DNA of 64,000 nucleotides from Bacteroidia bacterium. GTDB taxonomy: Bacteria > Bacteroidota > Bacteroidia > UKL13-3. The notes beneath the pieces were generated by a model. The model did not search any database. It was not told the origin of the DNA and was given only the letters and a program-made list of their open reading frames with translations. Location of the stretch: NCBI GenBank assembly GCA_021740845.1, contig JAIOYZ010000010.1, forward strand, positions 1 through 64,000, in the 5' to 3' direction. The translations under genes and the position numbers were made by a program. Within the stretch, counting starts at the first letter, position 1; the number at the start of each line of letters is the position of its first letter. Shown in pieces: positions 7,104 to 15,855 of the stretch.

Positions 7104-9635
7104 ATGCAAACACGTTTTCTACTCCTTTTATTTGCGTTAGGTCTTTTTGTTTTTGTTCCATCAACAAATGCTCAAATGCCCAGCATTACGGGCTTTGCTC
7201 CTGCGGCTGCTCATCCACGTGCGGTGCTAACTATTTTTGGTTCAAACCTAAATGCAGGAACAGGCGCTAGGCATGTATTTGTGGGGAATGTAAAGGCACA
7301 AGTTTTAAGTGTGAGTGCAGATTCCATTCAGGTGCGTGTGCCATTTGGTGCTACCGTTGGGCCAATTGTTTTAAGTGCAAATAATAAAACAGTAAGCAGC
7401 AATTTGCATTTTGTTCCCACCTACCCTGCCAGCACCGCCACACCAAGCAACCTTAACTTCTGGCCAACCGAAGGCAATGTAAATATTGTACAAAGTGGTA
7501 TGAAGAATAATTTTACTTATAAGAATGCTGATTTAGATAATGATGGAAAGGTGGATTTGATTACCAATTTGTATATTTTGATGATTTCAGGAAACTCCAC
7601 TTACGCCCCATTTTATTCTAAAATTAGGATTTTCAAAAACATAAGTGGCATTACTGGCGGTCTTGCTAATACCAATTTTGGGAGTCCATTAGATTTTATT
7701 GCAGATAGCTCAATTACTCCTGGAAAGTATAATTGGATTTATGATTATGAAGTTGGTGATATAAATAGCGATGGAAATTTGGACATTGTAGCAAGAACCG
7801 ATTCTGGTGTTGTTTTTCTTATTAATAAAGGTTTAGGGATTTCAGCAACAATGTTTAACCGCATCCTAGTCCAAAGTCCAGAATTAATGACCAACCCAAC
7901 AAGTATTTCAACAAATAGTTCACTTATTCTAAAAGATTTTGATGGCAATGGCAAATTAGATGTTTTGGTAACTACACCCAACTCCTTAGTTGTTTTAGTT
8001 AACAATTCGATTTCATCCTCAATTTCACAATCTAGTTTTCAAATAAACAGATTAGCCACACTGCCCTATTCAACTATTGGATGGAAAATTTTCTCTGATG
8101 ATTTAAGCAATGATTCAAAACCAGATATTGTTTTTTTTGATTCTTATGCTTTACCCTCCAACTTTGACACTATATTTTTTTCACAAAATGATTTTGGAAT
8201 TTCCTCTATTGTTTTGGACTCTGCGGCTTTTTTATTGCCGATTGTCTCAAAATACCTTACCTATCCTATTACATCTAATATAGAAGATTTTAATCAAGAT
8301 GGATTTTTCGATTTAGCTTCAAATTTTTCAGGTAATAAACTTGGATTCCAAAACAATTCTGGAGGAAGTGGTTTTGGCTTTTCAAATTCTTCCTATATTT
8401 CTATACCTTCAGTATTTAAAGAATTTACTATTGTTTCTGATTTAACAGGTGATGGCAAAATTGATCTTGCTTATAACAATAGCAGTAGTTATTCGGTACA
8501 AAAAAACAGCAACTACCCAAGTTCTCCTGTTTTGGCCAGCTTGTTTACGGGTGCAACTTATACTAGGCCAACATATGGGCTGGATGTTTTTGGTCCGGTT
8601 TGTGATTTAGACAACGATGGAAGACCAGATTTGGTAACAGTTAAACATGCGTCAATTTCTAGTGTTGTTAGTGCTCGCTTACTTATTTCTAGAAACACCT
8701 ATAATATTCAATCTCCTTCTCTACCAACTACTGCGGCTAGTGTTTCGTATTTAAATCCCAATTCAATTAGGATTAACATAAGTGCTCCTGGAAATGGTAC
8801 TGGTCGTGTAGTGCTTATGAAACAAGGTACAGCAAGCATTACAGGTTCACTTACCAATTATACCTACTATGCTGCAACCCAAAACTACAACACAGCACCA
8901 ACCCTTTCGGATGGTTCTAAAGTGGTGTATATTGGAGACACGAATAGCATTACCATTTCTAATTTATCCGCTTATACTAGCTACCAAATTAAAATTGTTG
9001 AAGTAAATGGTTGGGCCAATGCTACTAACTTTTATAATTCGGGAGGATATACACTTAGCGCTACCACACTACCTGTAACTTGGCTTAGTTTTGAAGGCAT
9101 AAAAATAGAAAAAGACATTGCCTTAAATTGGCAAACGGCTTCCGAAATCAATAGTCAAAGTTTTGTTATAGAGCGCTCTTTTGATAACCAATTGTGGCAA
9201 AATATTGGCAAGATAAAAGCGGCTGGTAATTCTAACCAAATTCACTCCTATTCCTTTACCGACAAAAACCCAGCTTTGGTTCAACCCGAAGCCATTACTG
9301 TTTATTATAGGCTCAAACAAATTGATAATGACCAAGAGTTTAGTTACTCAAGCATCGTTGCAATTACCTTACAAAACCCAAGCATAAACATACAAGAAGA
9401 GCTAAGTTTTAATGCCTTTCCAGTTCCATTTTCGGATAAGTTAAATATTATATCCAATAACAAAATAAACTTTAGCGCAGACCTTTACAATACCTATGGC
9501 AAACTTCTTGAGAGCACTGAAAGTGAAAACGGCCAAGCAGAATTTAGCACGCAATCTTTACCAGCAGGTGTTTATGTTGCGCTACTTAAAACGGTTACTG
9601 GGGAGGTGAAGGTGATGAAGGTGGTGAAGGAGTGA
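7104..9635 (+). CDS. T9SS-exported FG-GAP/VCBS repeat protein with IPT/TIG domain
   Basis: ATG 7104 was preferred because it starts a clear signal peptide (MQTRFLLLLFALGLFVFVP, cleavage after NAQ); the frame opens 51 bp earlier. Residues about 25-105 form an IPT/TIG domain (SITGFAPAAAHPRAVLTIFG). Seven Asp-rich FG-GAP/VCBS units follow, for example DLDNDGKVDL, DINSDGNLDI, DFDGNGKLDV and DLDNDGRPDLV, which bind calcium in related propellers. A fibronectin-like stretch and the last 75 residues, ending GKLLESTES...LPAGVYVALLKT, make a type A T9SS sorting domain. The protein should be secreted through the outer membrane and attached to the surface. Its ligand is unknown. Confidence 0.9.
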   Translation: MQTRFLLLLFALGLFVFVPSTNAQMPSITGFAPAAAHPRAVLTIFGSNLNAGTGARHVFVGNVKAQVLSVSADSIQVRVPFGATVGPIVLSANNKTVSSNLHFVPTYPASTATPSNLNFWPTEGNVNIVQSGMKNNFTYKNADLDNDGKVDLITNLYILMISGNSTYAPFYSKIRIFKNISGITGGLANTNFGSPLDFIADSSITPGKYNWIYDYEVGDINSDGNLDIVARTDSGVVFLINKGLGISATMFNRILVQSPELMTNPTSISTNSSLILKDFDGNGKLDVLVTTPNSLVVLVNNSISSSISQSSFQINRLATLPYSTIGWKIFSDDLSNDSKPDIVFFDSYALPSNFDTIFFSQNDFGISSIVLDSAAFLLPIVSKYLTYPITSNIEDFNQDGFFDLASNFSGNKLGFQNNSGGSGFGFSNSSYISIPSVFKEFTIVSDLTGDGKIDLAYNNSSSYSVQKNSNYPSSPVLASLFTGATYTRPTYGLDVFGPVCDLDNDGRPDLVTVKHASISSVVSARLLISRNTYNIQSPSLPTTAASVSYLNPNSIRINISAPGNGTGRVVLMKQGTASITGSLTNYTYYAATQNYNTAPTLSDGSKVVYIGDTNSITISNLSAYTSYQIKIVEVNGWANATNFYNSGGYTLSATTLPVTWLSFEGIKIEKDIALNWQTASEINSQSFVIERSFDNQLWQNIGKIKAAGNSNQIHSYSFTDKNPALVQPEAITVYYRLKQIDNDQEFSYSSIVAITLQNPSINIQEELSFNAFPVPFSDKLNIISNNKINFSADLYNTYGKLLESTESENGQAEFSTQSLPAGVYVALLKTVTGEVKVMKVVKE

Positions 9636-9636
9636 G

Positions 9637-9944
9637 TGGGTTTTGGGTTTTGGGTTTTGAGTTTTGGGTTTTGAGGTTTGGGGTTTGGGGTTGGTTTGTG
9701 GGTTGGGAGGTTTGGGGGTTTGTTTATTCGTTTATGCGTTTATGCGTTTAATCGTTTATTCGATGTTTCTCAACCGAAGACTTGGCTTAGGTGGATAGTT
9801 GTTTAATGTTATTCATGGCTAATCTGCGAATTCTGCTTTCCTCCGCGAATTCTGCGTGAACGGGTAAATGCCAGTTGCTAGTTGCTAGTTGCTAGTTGCT
9901 AGTTGCTAGAAGCCTTTAGCTAGTTTCCAAAAGTAATTCCAACC
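9637..9944 (+). repeat. R1+R2 compound repeat, copy c, with telomere-like G tract and 7-bp tandem array
   Basis: It starts directly after the stop codon with GGGTTTTGGGTTTTGGG and further GGTTTGGGG units up to about 9722, the longest G-rich tract in the window. R2 follows from 9764. Inside R2 the word AGTTGCT is repeated five times in tandem (about 9873-9907), an expansion of GCCAGTTGCTAG seen once in copy a. Confidence 0.8.
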
Positions 9945-10058
9945 CGATGGGACGTGAGGGTTTGGATTGCAAATCCAAACCGGCGGAGTTTGGATTGTGA
10001 ATCTAAAACGGCGAGTTGTGAATCCAAACCAGAGGATTAAATTCTATAAACGATAATT
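9945..10058. repeat. TTTGGATT...AATCCAAA dyad repeats
   Basis: Three loosely tandem units each combine GGATTG or a variant with AATCCAAAC and GGCG. TTTGGATTGCAAATCCAAA is almost a palindrome. A degenerate version occurs near 2245-2290. They lie immediately downstream of the nucleotidyltransferase gene and may act in its termination. Confidence 0.5.
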
Positions 10059-10541
10059 TTAATTTCTATCCTTATTTATTTTCCTTAACACATCAATATC
10101 TGCCATATCTTGAGGTCTTCCAGCAATCATTTTAACTAGAATCAAATGTTCGTATTGTATTACAGGAATATGAAATTCTTTTAATGGAAGCAACTTTTTT
10201 GCATTATCAGCTTCTTCAAATTTCAATCCTTGAACCCTTGTTAAAAAATCAATTTTATTGGGCTTTTCACCAATATGAAAAACTTTAACGTCCTGAGCAA
10301 AATCAATAGAATTCAATTGCATTATACCTGCTTCAGAAATTCCATATTCACGTAAAGCAACAATAAATTTTTCTTTATTTTCATTGGTCGGCTTCAACCA
10401 AAGATCCATATCAGAGGTGCCTCGTTCGTAACCATAAATAATTACTGCATAGCCTCCAATTAAAATAAATTCTACTCTATGTTTAAGCAGAAGTATCAAA
10501 AAACTTTTATGCGATTCCAGGAATATATCCATTTTAGTCAA
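10059..10541 (-). CDS. MNT-type nucleotidyltransferase
   Basis: The 160-residue protein shows the minimal nucleotidyltransferase signature: LIGGYAVIIYGYERGTSDMD with Gly29-Gly30 and the metal-binding pair Asp44 and Asp46, plus a later candidate carboxylate in KIDFL. The family transfers a nucleotide to a protein, RNA or small molecule. The upstream 70-residue gene overlaps it by 8 bp, so they are co-translated. Related stand-alone nucleotidyltransferases act as toxins (AbiEii, MenA) or as antitoxins (MNT of HEPN/MNT); the length here fits the small MNT class. Which role applies cannot be decided from sequence alone. Confidence 0.75.
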   Translation of the reverse strand: MTKMDIFLESHKSFLILLLKHRVEFILIGGYAVIIYGYERGTSDMDLWLKPTNENKEKFIVALREYGISEAGIMQLNSIDFAQDVKVFHIGEKPNKIDFLTRVQGLKFEEADNAKKLLPLKEFHIPVIQYEHLILVKMIAGRPQDMADIDVLRKINKDRN

Positions 10542-10746
10542 AAATTAACTCTTTCCCTAAATCGGGGTTTTGCTTTAATTCTTCGGCATAAATTTGCTTG
10601 ATATGAGATACTGCATTTTGTAAATGCTGCTCTGGAGTAAGTGTTGCCAACCACCTATAATTATCTTCCGCCTGCTCATCTAACGACGAAAAGAAATGTA
10701 TCTCTTTGTTATTATCTTGAGCTTTAGGATCTAAATTATCTTGCAT
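10534..10746 (-). CDS. Small acidic partner of the nucleotidyltransferase
   Basis: This 70-residue protein (MQDNLDPKAQDNNKEIHFFS...) is acidic and predicted helical, with a central YRWLATLTPEQHLQNAVSHI. It precedes the nucleotidyltransferase and overlaps it by 8 bp, the usual layout of a two-gene toxin-antitoxin or regulator-enzyme unit. No known family is assigned. It is not an HEPN protein by length or by motif, since I see no RxxxxH that would fit. An antitoxin or adaptor role is inferred from layout. Confidence 0.6.
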   Translation of the reverse strand: MQDNLDPKAQDNNKEIHFFSSLDEQAEDNYRWLATLTPEQHLQNAVSHIKQIYAEELKQNPDLGKELIFD

Positions 10747-10838
10747 TATTGAGGATTACCTTTTTGCCAAATATTAAAATTAGCGATTATTCCAACTGCA
10801 AGATAGGTAGAACATTTTTGAAAGCAAATTGGAAAATA

Positions 10839-11104
10839 GGTTTTGGGTTTTGGGTTTTGAGTTAAGTTTGGGGGTTTGTTGGTTTGGGGGTTTGTTTAAT
10901 CGTTTATTCGTTTAATCGTTTATTTGTTTAATCGTTTATTTGTTTAATTGTATATTCGTTTAATCGTTGTTTCTCCACCGAAGCCATACTTTGTAATCCG
11001 TGGCTTTAGCGTAGGAATAGCGTAGGTGGATAATGTTTAATTTTATTCATAACTAATCTGCGAAATCTGCTCTCATCCGCGAAATCTGCGTGAATGGGTA
11101 AATA
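10839..11104 (+). repeat. R1+R2 compound repeat, copy d
   Basis: R1 begins GGTTTTGGGTTTTGGG and includes alternating GTTTAATC and GTTTATTT units. R2 starts GTTGTTTCTCCACCGAAGCC and ends after CTGCGTGAATGGG. The 3' part seen in copies a-c (TAGTTTCCAAAAG) is missing. Confidence 0.75.
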
Positions 11105-11142
11105 ATCATGGATACAAATTTTACAAATCCACCTTCGATAAG

Positions 11143-11332
11143 TTTAGTTTGGGGGTTGGGAGGTTTGTGGGTTTATGCGTTTAACTGTTTATTCGTTTAA
11201 TCGTTTATGCGTTGTTGCTCCACCGAAGCCATACTTTGTAATCCGTAGCTTTATCGTAGGAATAGCGTAGGTGGATAGTTGTTTAATGTTATTCATAGCT
11301 AATCCGCGAAATCTGCGTGAATGGGTATATGA
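11143..11332 (+). repeat. R1+R2 compound repeat, copy e
   Basis: A short R1 is followed by R2 starting GTTGTTGCTCCACCGAAGCC. It lacks the CTGCTTTCCTCC part and goes straight to CCGCGAAATCTGCGTGAATG. Copy d and this copy lie 38 bp apart in direct orientation. Confidence 0.75.
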
Positions 11333-11352
11333 GAATGAAAACAATACTACTA

Positions 11353-11379
11353 ATCCACCTACGCTAAAGCTTCGGCGGA
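11353..11379 (-). repeat. Inverted R2 fragment (imperfect hairpin)
   Basis: The sequence TCCACCTACGCTAAAGC followed by TTCGGCGGA is the reverse complement of the R2 segment that reads CCGAAGC...TTAGCGTAGGTGGA. It folds into an imperfect stem by itself and lies about 60 bp before the next start codon. Confidence 0.6.
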
Positions 11380-11402
11380 TAAAACCAACAGCTTTTTTTC
11401 CC

Positions 11403-11410
11403 TACATTTG
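11403..11410 (+). promoter_or_regulatory. Candidate Bacteroidota -7 box TACATTTG
   Basis: The box matches TAnnTTTG and ends 3 bp before the ATG at 11414. Transcription would start at or just after the start codon region, so it would give a leaderless mRNA or be fortuitous. Confidence 0.35.
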
Positions 11411-11413
11411 AGC

Positions 11414-11848
11414 ATGAAAAAATTTATCCTAATCGGTATTTTGTATTTTTTAGTTAGCGGCGTTTCGGGTCAAACCAAACCTTGCAAGCCTTGTGTGCAA
11501 ATAACAACCGTTATGAGCTTGCAAGAAAAAGCCTGGAATAATGGCAACTTAGATAGCTTTATGTTGTTTTATTGGAATAGTCCAGACTTAAGATTTGTCT
11601 CCAAAAATGGGGTTAGAAAGGGTTGGCAAGCGGTTTACGATAGCTATAAAAAAAACTATTCCGACAAGGGTGAAATGGGAAAACTTACCTTTGAACTAAA
11701 ATCTATTGAGCCTATTGGCAAAGATCAAGCCTTAGTGGTTGGCAGCTGGCAAGTGCTTAATGCAAGCGGAATTTTAAAAGGCTACTTTACTCTTTGGTTC
11801 AAAAAAATTGATAAAGAATGGCGCATTGTGCTTGACCATACCAGCTAA
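11414..11848 (+). CDS. Secreted NTF2-like (DUF4440/SnoaL-type) protein
   Basis: The 144-residue protein has a signal peptide (MKKFILIGILYFLVSGVSGQ) and a compact NTF2-like fold. Typical elements are the N-terminal helix LQEKAWNNGNLDSFMLFYW, then the strand-rich LRFVSKNGVRKGWQAVYDSY and the end GYFTLWFKKIDKEWRIVLDH. DUF4440-type proteins of this kind are found as periplasmic small-molecule binders or isomerase relatives, often without known substrate. ATG 11414 was chosen over an upstream TTG at 11408 because it starts the signal peptide directly. The next gene begins 22 bp after its stop, so they may be co-transcribed. Confidence 0.8.
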   Translation: MKKFILIGILYFLVSGVSGQTKPCKPCVQITTVMSLQEKAWNNGNLDSFMLFYWNSPDLRFVSKNGVRKGWQAVYDSYKKNYSDKGEMGKLTFELKSIEPIGKDQALVVGSWQVLNASGILKGYFTLWFKKIDKEWRIVLDHTS

Positions 11849-11870
11849 TTAGCTAGTTTTGAAGCACCAC

Positions 11871-13289
11871 ATGGAAAGCGCATTTCAGAAAAATAATCCC
11901 TTCGGCTGGTTCCTTCTTTTGATGTTAGGAGCCTTAATTGCCTTTAAATTTGAAGCCTTGTTTCTCCCCTATTTTTGGGACGAAGCTTGGGTATATATGC
12001 CCGCCATTAGAACTCTTGCAGAAAAAGGTCCTAGCGTAATGCCGGGTTGCATAGATGCCGAATTGTATACCGGTCATCCCCTCCTATTTTATTTCTTGGC
12101 TGCCTCTTGGATTAAATTCTGGGGCTATAGTTTGTGGGTTGCCCATTTGTTTCCTTTGCTTATTTCTTTGTCGTTATTGGTTAGCGTATTTTATGTCACC
12201 TTTCAATTTACTAAAAGTCATTTTGCAGCCTTATTGGCTAGCTTATTGCTTTTGGTTCAGCCCATATTTTTAACCCAAAGTACTTACCTGCTAATAGAAA
12301 TTTGGTTGGGATTTTTGTTTGTTTGGGCATTCTATTTCTATTACCAAAGGCAATGGTTTAGATTTGCTGTAATCATGGTTATGGCTCTCTGGAGTAAGGA
12401 AAGCGCCTATACTTTAGTACCTGCTTTTATATTAATTGCTGTACTAGAAATTAGCACCAAGAAAATTCGTTGGAGCGATTTTAAGTGGCGCATACTTACA
12501 ATTTTGGCATTGTTTGTTTTAGGATTTAGCTTCTTTGTTCTGCAAAGAATAGAAATGGGTTGGTTCTTTTTCCCTCGCCATGCCAATTGGATAAACTTTG
12601 ATGAAATGAACTATAAGTTTCATCTAGCAATAGATATTTTGTTTAAACATCAAGGTCGTGCAGCCATTTATTTGGCCAGTTTGGGGTTGTTTGTGGCGGC
12701 CTTTTTTGTAAGTAAATACAGATTAACAAAAGAGCAAAACTTATTATTAGGAGGCATTGCAATTTTCAGTTTTGGCTATATGCTTTTTGCCAGCATCAAT
12801 TTCTTTTCTACGCGTTATTTATTTGGCGCCATTCCTTTGTTAATGATTGCCTGCGCTATCTTAATCAATGGGTTCAAACAGCAATGGTATATTTATTCTG
12901 TGCTGGGCATAACCTTAATTTACGGACTAATAAACATTAACAAAAGCATAGAAAATCCGCAGTTCTCAGATGTAGAATTAAGCTATACTCGTTTGTTAAA
13001 AGCAGAGATTGAAATGACCCAACATTTAGATAGTTTATCTACCGAAAAAAGATTGTATGCACCGTTTCTGATGCTTATAAATTTAAGCAATCCCTACTCC
13101 GGAATGGTAAAGGAAGGTCGCCCAAATTTATCTTCTAACCTTAGAGATAGTAGCAATTTTTATATCTTGGCCTTGCCCAACGAATACGAACCATTATTGG
13201 ATACTTTAAAAGTAGAGCAAAAATTAATCTTGAATTACCGCGCCAAATACAAGCAAGCAGAAGTTGATTTATACCAAGTGCCAGAATAG
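11871..13289 (+). CDS. GT-C type membrane glycosyltransferase (family 39-like)
   Basis: The 472-residue protein begins with a membrane helix followed by FLPYFWDEAWVYMPA. The Asp-Glu pair in the first outer loop is the catalytic signature of the GT39/PMT_2 superfamily. About ten further hydrophobic segments follow up to residue 360, then a soluble tail of about 110 residues. Such enzymes move sugars from polyprenyl-phosphate donors to lipids or proteins in the periplasm. It starts a run of three envelope-glycan genes, with a family 9 glycosyltransferase 53 bp downstream. ATG 11871 was preferred to TTG 11859. The stop codon is TAG, which shows that TAG is an ordinary stop in this genome. Confidence 0.8.
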   Translation: MESAFQKNNPFGWFLLLMLGALIAFKFEALFLPYFWDEAWVYMPAIRTLAEKGPSVMPGCIDAELYTGHPLLFYFLAASWIKFWGYSLWVAHLFPLLISLSLLVSVFYVTFQFTKSHFAALLASLLLLVQPIFLTQSTYLLIEIWLGFLFVWAFYFYYQRQWFRFAVIMVMALWSKESAYTLVPAFILIAVLEISTKKIRWSDFKWRILTILALFVLGFSFFVLQRIEMGWFFFPRHANWINFDEMNYKFHLAIDILFKHQGRAAIYLASLGLFVAAFFVSKYRLTKEQNLLLGGIAIFSFGYMLFASINFFSTRYLFGAIPLLMIACAILINGFKQQWYIYSVLGITLIYGLININKSIENPQFSDVELSYTRLLKAEIEMTQHLDSLSTEKRLYAPFLMLINLSNPYSGMVKEGRPNLSSNLRDSSNFYILALPNEYEPLLDTLKVEQKLILNYRAKYKQAEVDLYQVPE

Positions 13290-13342
13290 CCACGGCCTAA
13301 AATTAGCACAGATTTGTCAGACTTTCTTATATTGCCTACCAA

Positions 13343-14500
13343 ATGAATCTCAAACTAAAGCAATGGATTGATGGCTATATTGGCAAGGCATTGGTGCTTG
13401 TAAATGTTGTTTTGGTTAGAGGTTTGGGCTTGTTAATAAAAAGAGATCACAGTTTGAACCAAGCGCCAAAGAATATTTTGGTAATAAAAATGCTGGGATT
13501 GGGAAGTGTTTTAATGGCCAGCGATAGCATTTATAGTTTAAAGAAAAAATATCCTCAAGCAAAGATTATTCTATTATGTGGCAAAGGCGTTGCGCCCGGA
13601 ATTGAGCCACTTGGCTTGTTTGATGAAATTTGGATCAACAACGATTCTAACTTTTTCACCTTATTGAGTTCTGGTTTTGGAAGCTTGGCAAACGCCATTC
13701 GCCTAAAGAATTTATGGGTGATTGATTTGGAAGTATATTCCGTTTTAACCACCTTGTATAGTGCGTGGACAATGGCAAGAAACAGGTTTGGATTTCAATT
13801 AAACAAAGTTCATTTTAGAAATTATTTGAATACGCACAACGTGTATTTCAACCAATTTGTTTCGGTATACCAGAACTATGAGTCATTGGTAAAAGCCGCT
13901 GGCGTGAACCAAATTTCTAAGTTTATATTACAAGCCAAAGCAACAGAAAATCCATTTCCCAATCAATCTATAGCCATCAATAATACCTGCTCAGAGTTGG
14001 GTGGAGAACTAAGAAAATTACCAGGAGAATTATTGGTTCAAACCGTAAATTATTTATTAAAGCAAACTAGCTATATACTAGTATTAACAGGTGCACCCAG
14101 TGATTTTGCAGCCAACCAAGCATTTTTGGTAAGGTTCGGTTTGAACCAAAACGAGCGCATAAAAAATATTGCAGGTGAATTGAGTTTTGAAGCCTATTAT
14201 TCGTTTTTGCAAAACCATTGTGCTGCCATGATAAGTATTGACAGCGCTCCCTTTCACATGGCAATTAAAGCTGGAATTCCCACCCTATCTTTTTGGGGAC
14301 CTATAAACCCAATGCAACGTTTTGATTTTGAAAATCAAGACAAACATGTTTCTTATTACCTGCAACAACCATGTTCACCTTGCATACATTTGAGCGATAT
14401 TATACCTTGTGGCGGCAATAATATTTGCATGAAAAACATGGAAATGAATGCAATTGAAAACAAACTAAACCAACTCTTAGCCCTTACAAAAAATGCTTAA
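13343..14500 (+). CDS. Family 9 glycosyltransferase (ADP-heptose:LPS heptosyltransferase-like)
   Basis: This 385-residue protein has the GT9 layout. After a hydrophobic amphipathic N-terminus come the first Rossmann half, NILVIKMLGLGSVLMASDSI, with the G-x-G acceptor loop, and the second half, where SIDSAPFHMAIKAGIPTLSF and WGPINPM form the ADP-sugar site. A Cys-rich end (PCSPCIHLSDIIPCGGNNIC) resembles that of other GT9 proteins. It likely adds a heptose or related sugar to LPS core or another surface glycan in the cytoplasm. Its stop overlaps the next gene by 8 bp. Two GGTTYRAACC words fall inside it, in different frames (14035 and 14138). Confidence 0.85.
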   Translation: MNLKLKQWIDGYIGKALVLVNVVLVRGLGLLIKRDHSLNQAPKNILVIKMLGLGSVLMASDSIYSLKKKYPQAKIILLCGKGVAPGIEPLGLFDEIWINNDSNFFTLLSSGFGSLANAIRLKNLWVIDLEVYSVLTTLYSAWTMARNRFGFQLNKVHFRNYLNTHNVYFNQFVSVYQNYESLVKAAGVNQISKFILQAKATENPFPNQSIAINNTCSELGGELRKLPGELLVQTVNYLLKQTSYILVLTGAPSDFAANQAFLVRFGLNQNERIKNIAGELSFEAYYSFLQNHCAAMISIDSAPFHMAIKAGIPTLSFWGPINPMQRFDFENQDKHVSYYLQQPCSPCIHLSDIIPCGGNNICMKNMEMNAIENKLNQLLALTKNA

Positions 14501-15779
14501 AAACCCAACTCAACTTAAATGGATTTTCTTTGTGTTGGTGTTTACCATCATCGGTTTTAGGGCTGTTAATGTATCTGTTTTTAACTCCGAACGTGCCAGA
14601 AATGGAATGTTAGGCGATGGATTTAGCGATAAAAATACCCTTTCATCTGCAGGATATTTTTTAGATTCGGGCTTTACACAAACTAGCTTCTTACCTGTTC
14701 ACGATTATTTCCCCAATGATACCAACTTCCATTCGGTAATCTATACCCACTACCCTGCCTTGCCCAATATTTTGGCAGGTTTTTATGCTGTAATTTTTCA
14801 AAGCAAGAATGAAAGTATGTTGCGGGTAATTCCCATTTTATTGGCCATGTTGTTTTTCTTTTTCATCTTTTTTGTATTAAAACAATGGGTAAAAGACGAA
14901 AAGAAAGCTTTGTTAGGGGCTAGTAGTTTGTGGTTAGCAAATTACTTTATTTGTTATGGAGATAATATTCACCAACACCTGTATGGGGAGTTTTTAAAAT
15001 GGTTGTATACCTATGGCTTGTATTTGTATCATGAATCGGGGCAGAAGAAAAAAGGCATTTGGTTTTGGTTAATGCTGATAATGGTGGTTGAGGTAAATAT
15101 TAGTTTTGAAATGCCTGTGTATTTAGGCATACTTACCTTAGGATTTTCGTGGATTTACCAAAAGAAAATTTTTAGCTTTACCACTGTTCCAGCAGCGCTT
15201 ATGGTGGTTTTAGGTTTTGGACTACATTTGGCTCAAAACGCTTCTTATTTTGGCTCTTGGCAATTGGCAATAGACGATATGACTAAGGCATATACCTTTA
15301 GAGCAACAGGAGCTGAAACAGTTGGATATATTAAAGAAAGGGAATTTGGGTGGCGCAATTTGCCAGAAATTCCATTTGACTGGTTTAACCGGATGGAACG
15401 ATTTTATTTGTTTCCAGGCTGGGCGGTTTTATTGGTTTTTGCTATGAGTTGGCGACAATTTAAAATGCAATTTCCGAGAATGTTTAAGATAAGTTGGGCC
15501 TTGTTTTTTGCATCTATTTCTTGGAGTTTGGTTATGACCCAACATGCCTATGTGCATGGCTTTACCAACAAGCATTTTAGCACTTGGTATGCGCTTGTGG
15601 TGGCTGTTTGTTTGCCAATTTATTACCAGAGAGTTCGGGTAGATTTTGCAGGAAAATTGTGGTACAAAAAAGTCTTCCATGTTTTGTTGATTACCTATGC
15701 GGTAGGCATGTTGATTACCCAACAAATCTGGGAAGTATGGATACAATTTGGACTTTTCTTCCCGCAATTTGGAAGGTGA
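14493..15779 (+). CDS. Polytopic membrane protein, GT-C-like
   Basis: The 428-residue product overlaps the GT9 gene by 8 bp and has about ten hydrophobic segments, from residues 10-30 to 395-420. The long first outer loop (residues 30-90) is polar and contains FSDKNTLSSAGYFLDSGF, DYFPNDTNFH and YTHYPALPN. These acidic and His-containing motifs recall GT-C glycosyltransferases, but the classic DE pair after the first helix is not obvious. Position behind two glycosyltransferases supports a role in surface glycan assembly. Function is otherwise unknown. Confidence 0.65.
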   Translation: MLKNPTQLKWIFFVLVFTIIGFRAVNVSVFNSERARNGMLGDGFSDKNTLSSAGYFLDSGFTQTSFLPVHDYFPNDTNFHSVIYTHYPALPNILAGFYAVIFQSKNESMLRVIPILLAMLFFFFIFFVLKQWVKDEKKALLGASSLWLANYFICYGDNIHQHLYGEFLKWLYTYGLYLYHESGQKKKGIWFWLMLIMVVEVNISFEMPVYLGILTLGFSWIYQKKIFSFTTVPAALMVVLGFGLHLAQNASYFGSWQLAIDDMTKAYTFRATGAETVGYIKEREFGWRNLPEIPFDWFNRMERFYLFPGWAVLLVFAMSWRQFKMQFPRMFKISWALFFASISWSLVMTQHAYVHGFTNKHFSTWYALVVAVCLPIYYQRVRVDFAGKLWYKKVFHVLLITYAVGMLITQQIWEVWIQFGLFFPQFGR

Positions 15780-15834
15780 TTTTTGAAAAGGAGAAAAAAA
15801 TAATAATTTAATTTTTCGTTGTTCCATTATTAGT

Positions 15835-15842
15835 TAACTTTG
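15835..15842 (+). promoter_or_regulatory. -7 box TAACTTTG upstream of higBA
   Basis: TAACTTTG matches the Bacteroidota TAnnTTTG element and ends 13 bp before the HigB start codon. A TTG lies about 20 bp upstream as a possible -33 part. Confidence 0.5.
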
Positions 15843-15855
15843 TTGCATTGAATCT

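Larger units (their letters stand above)
10747..11413. other. Gene-free repeat block between the nucleotidyltransferase pair and the NTF2-like gene
   Basis: It consists of two successive R1+R2 copies (d and e) and a short inverted piece of R2 near 11353-11379. A TACATTTG box at 11403-11410 could be the promoter of the next gene. Nothing here looks coding. Confidence 0.7.
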
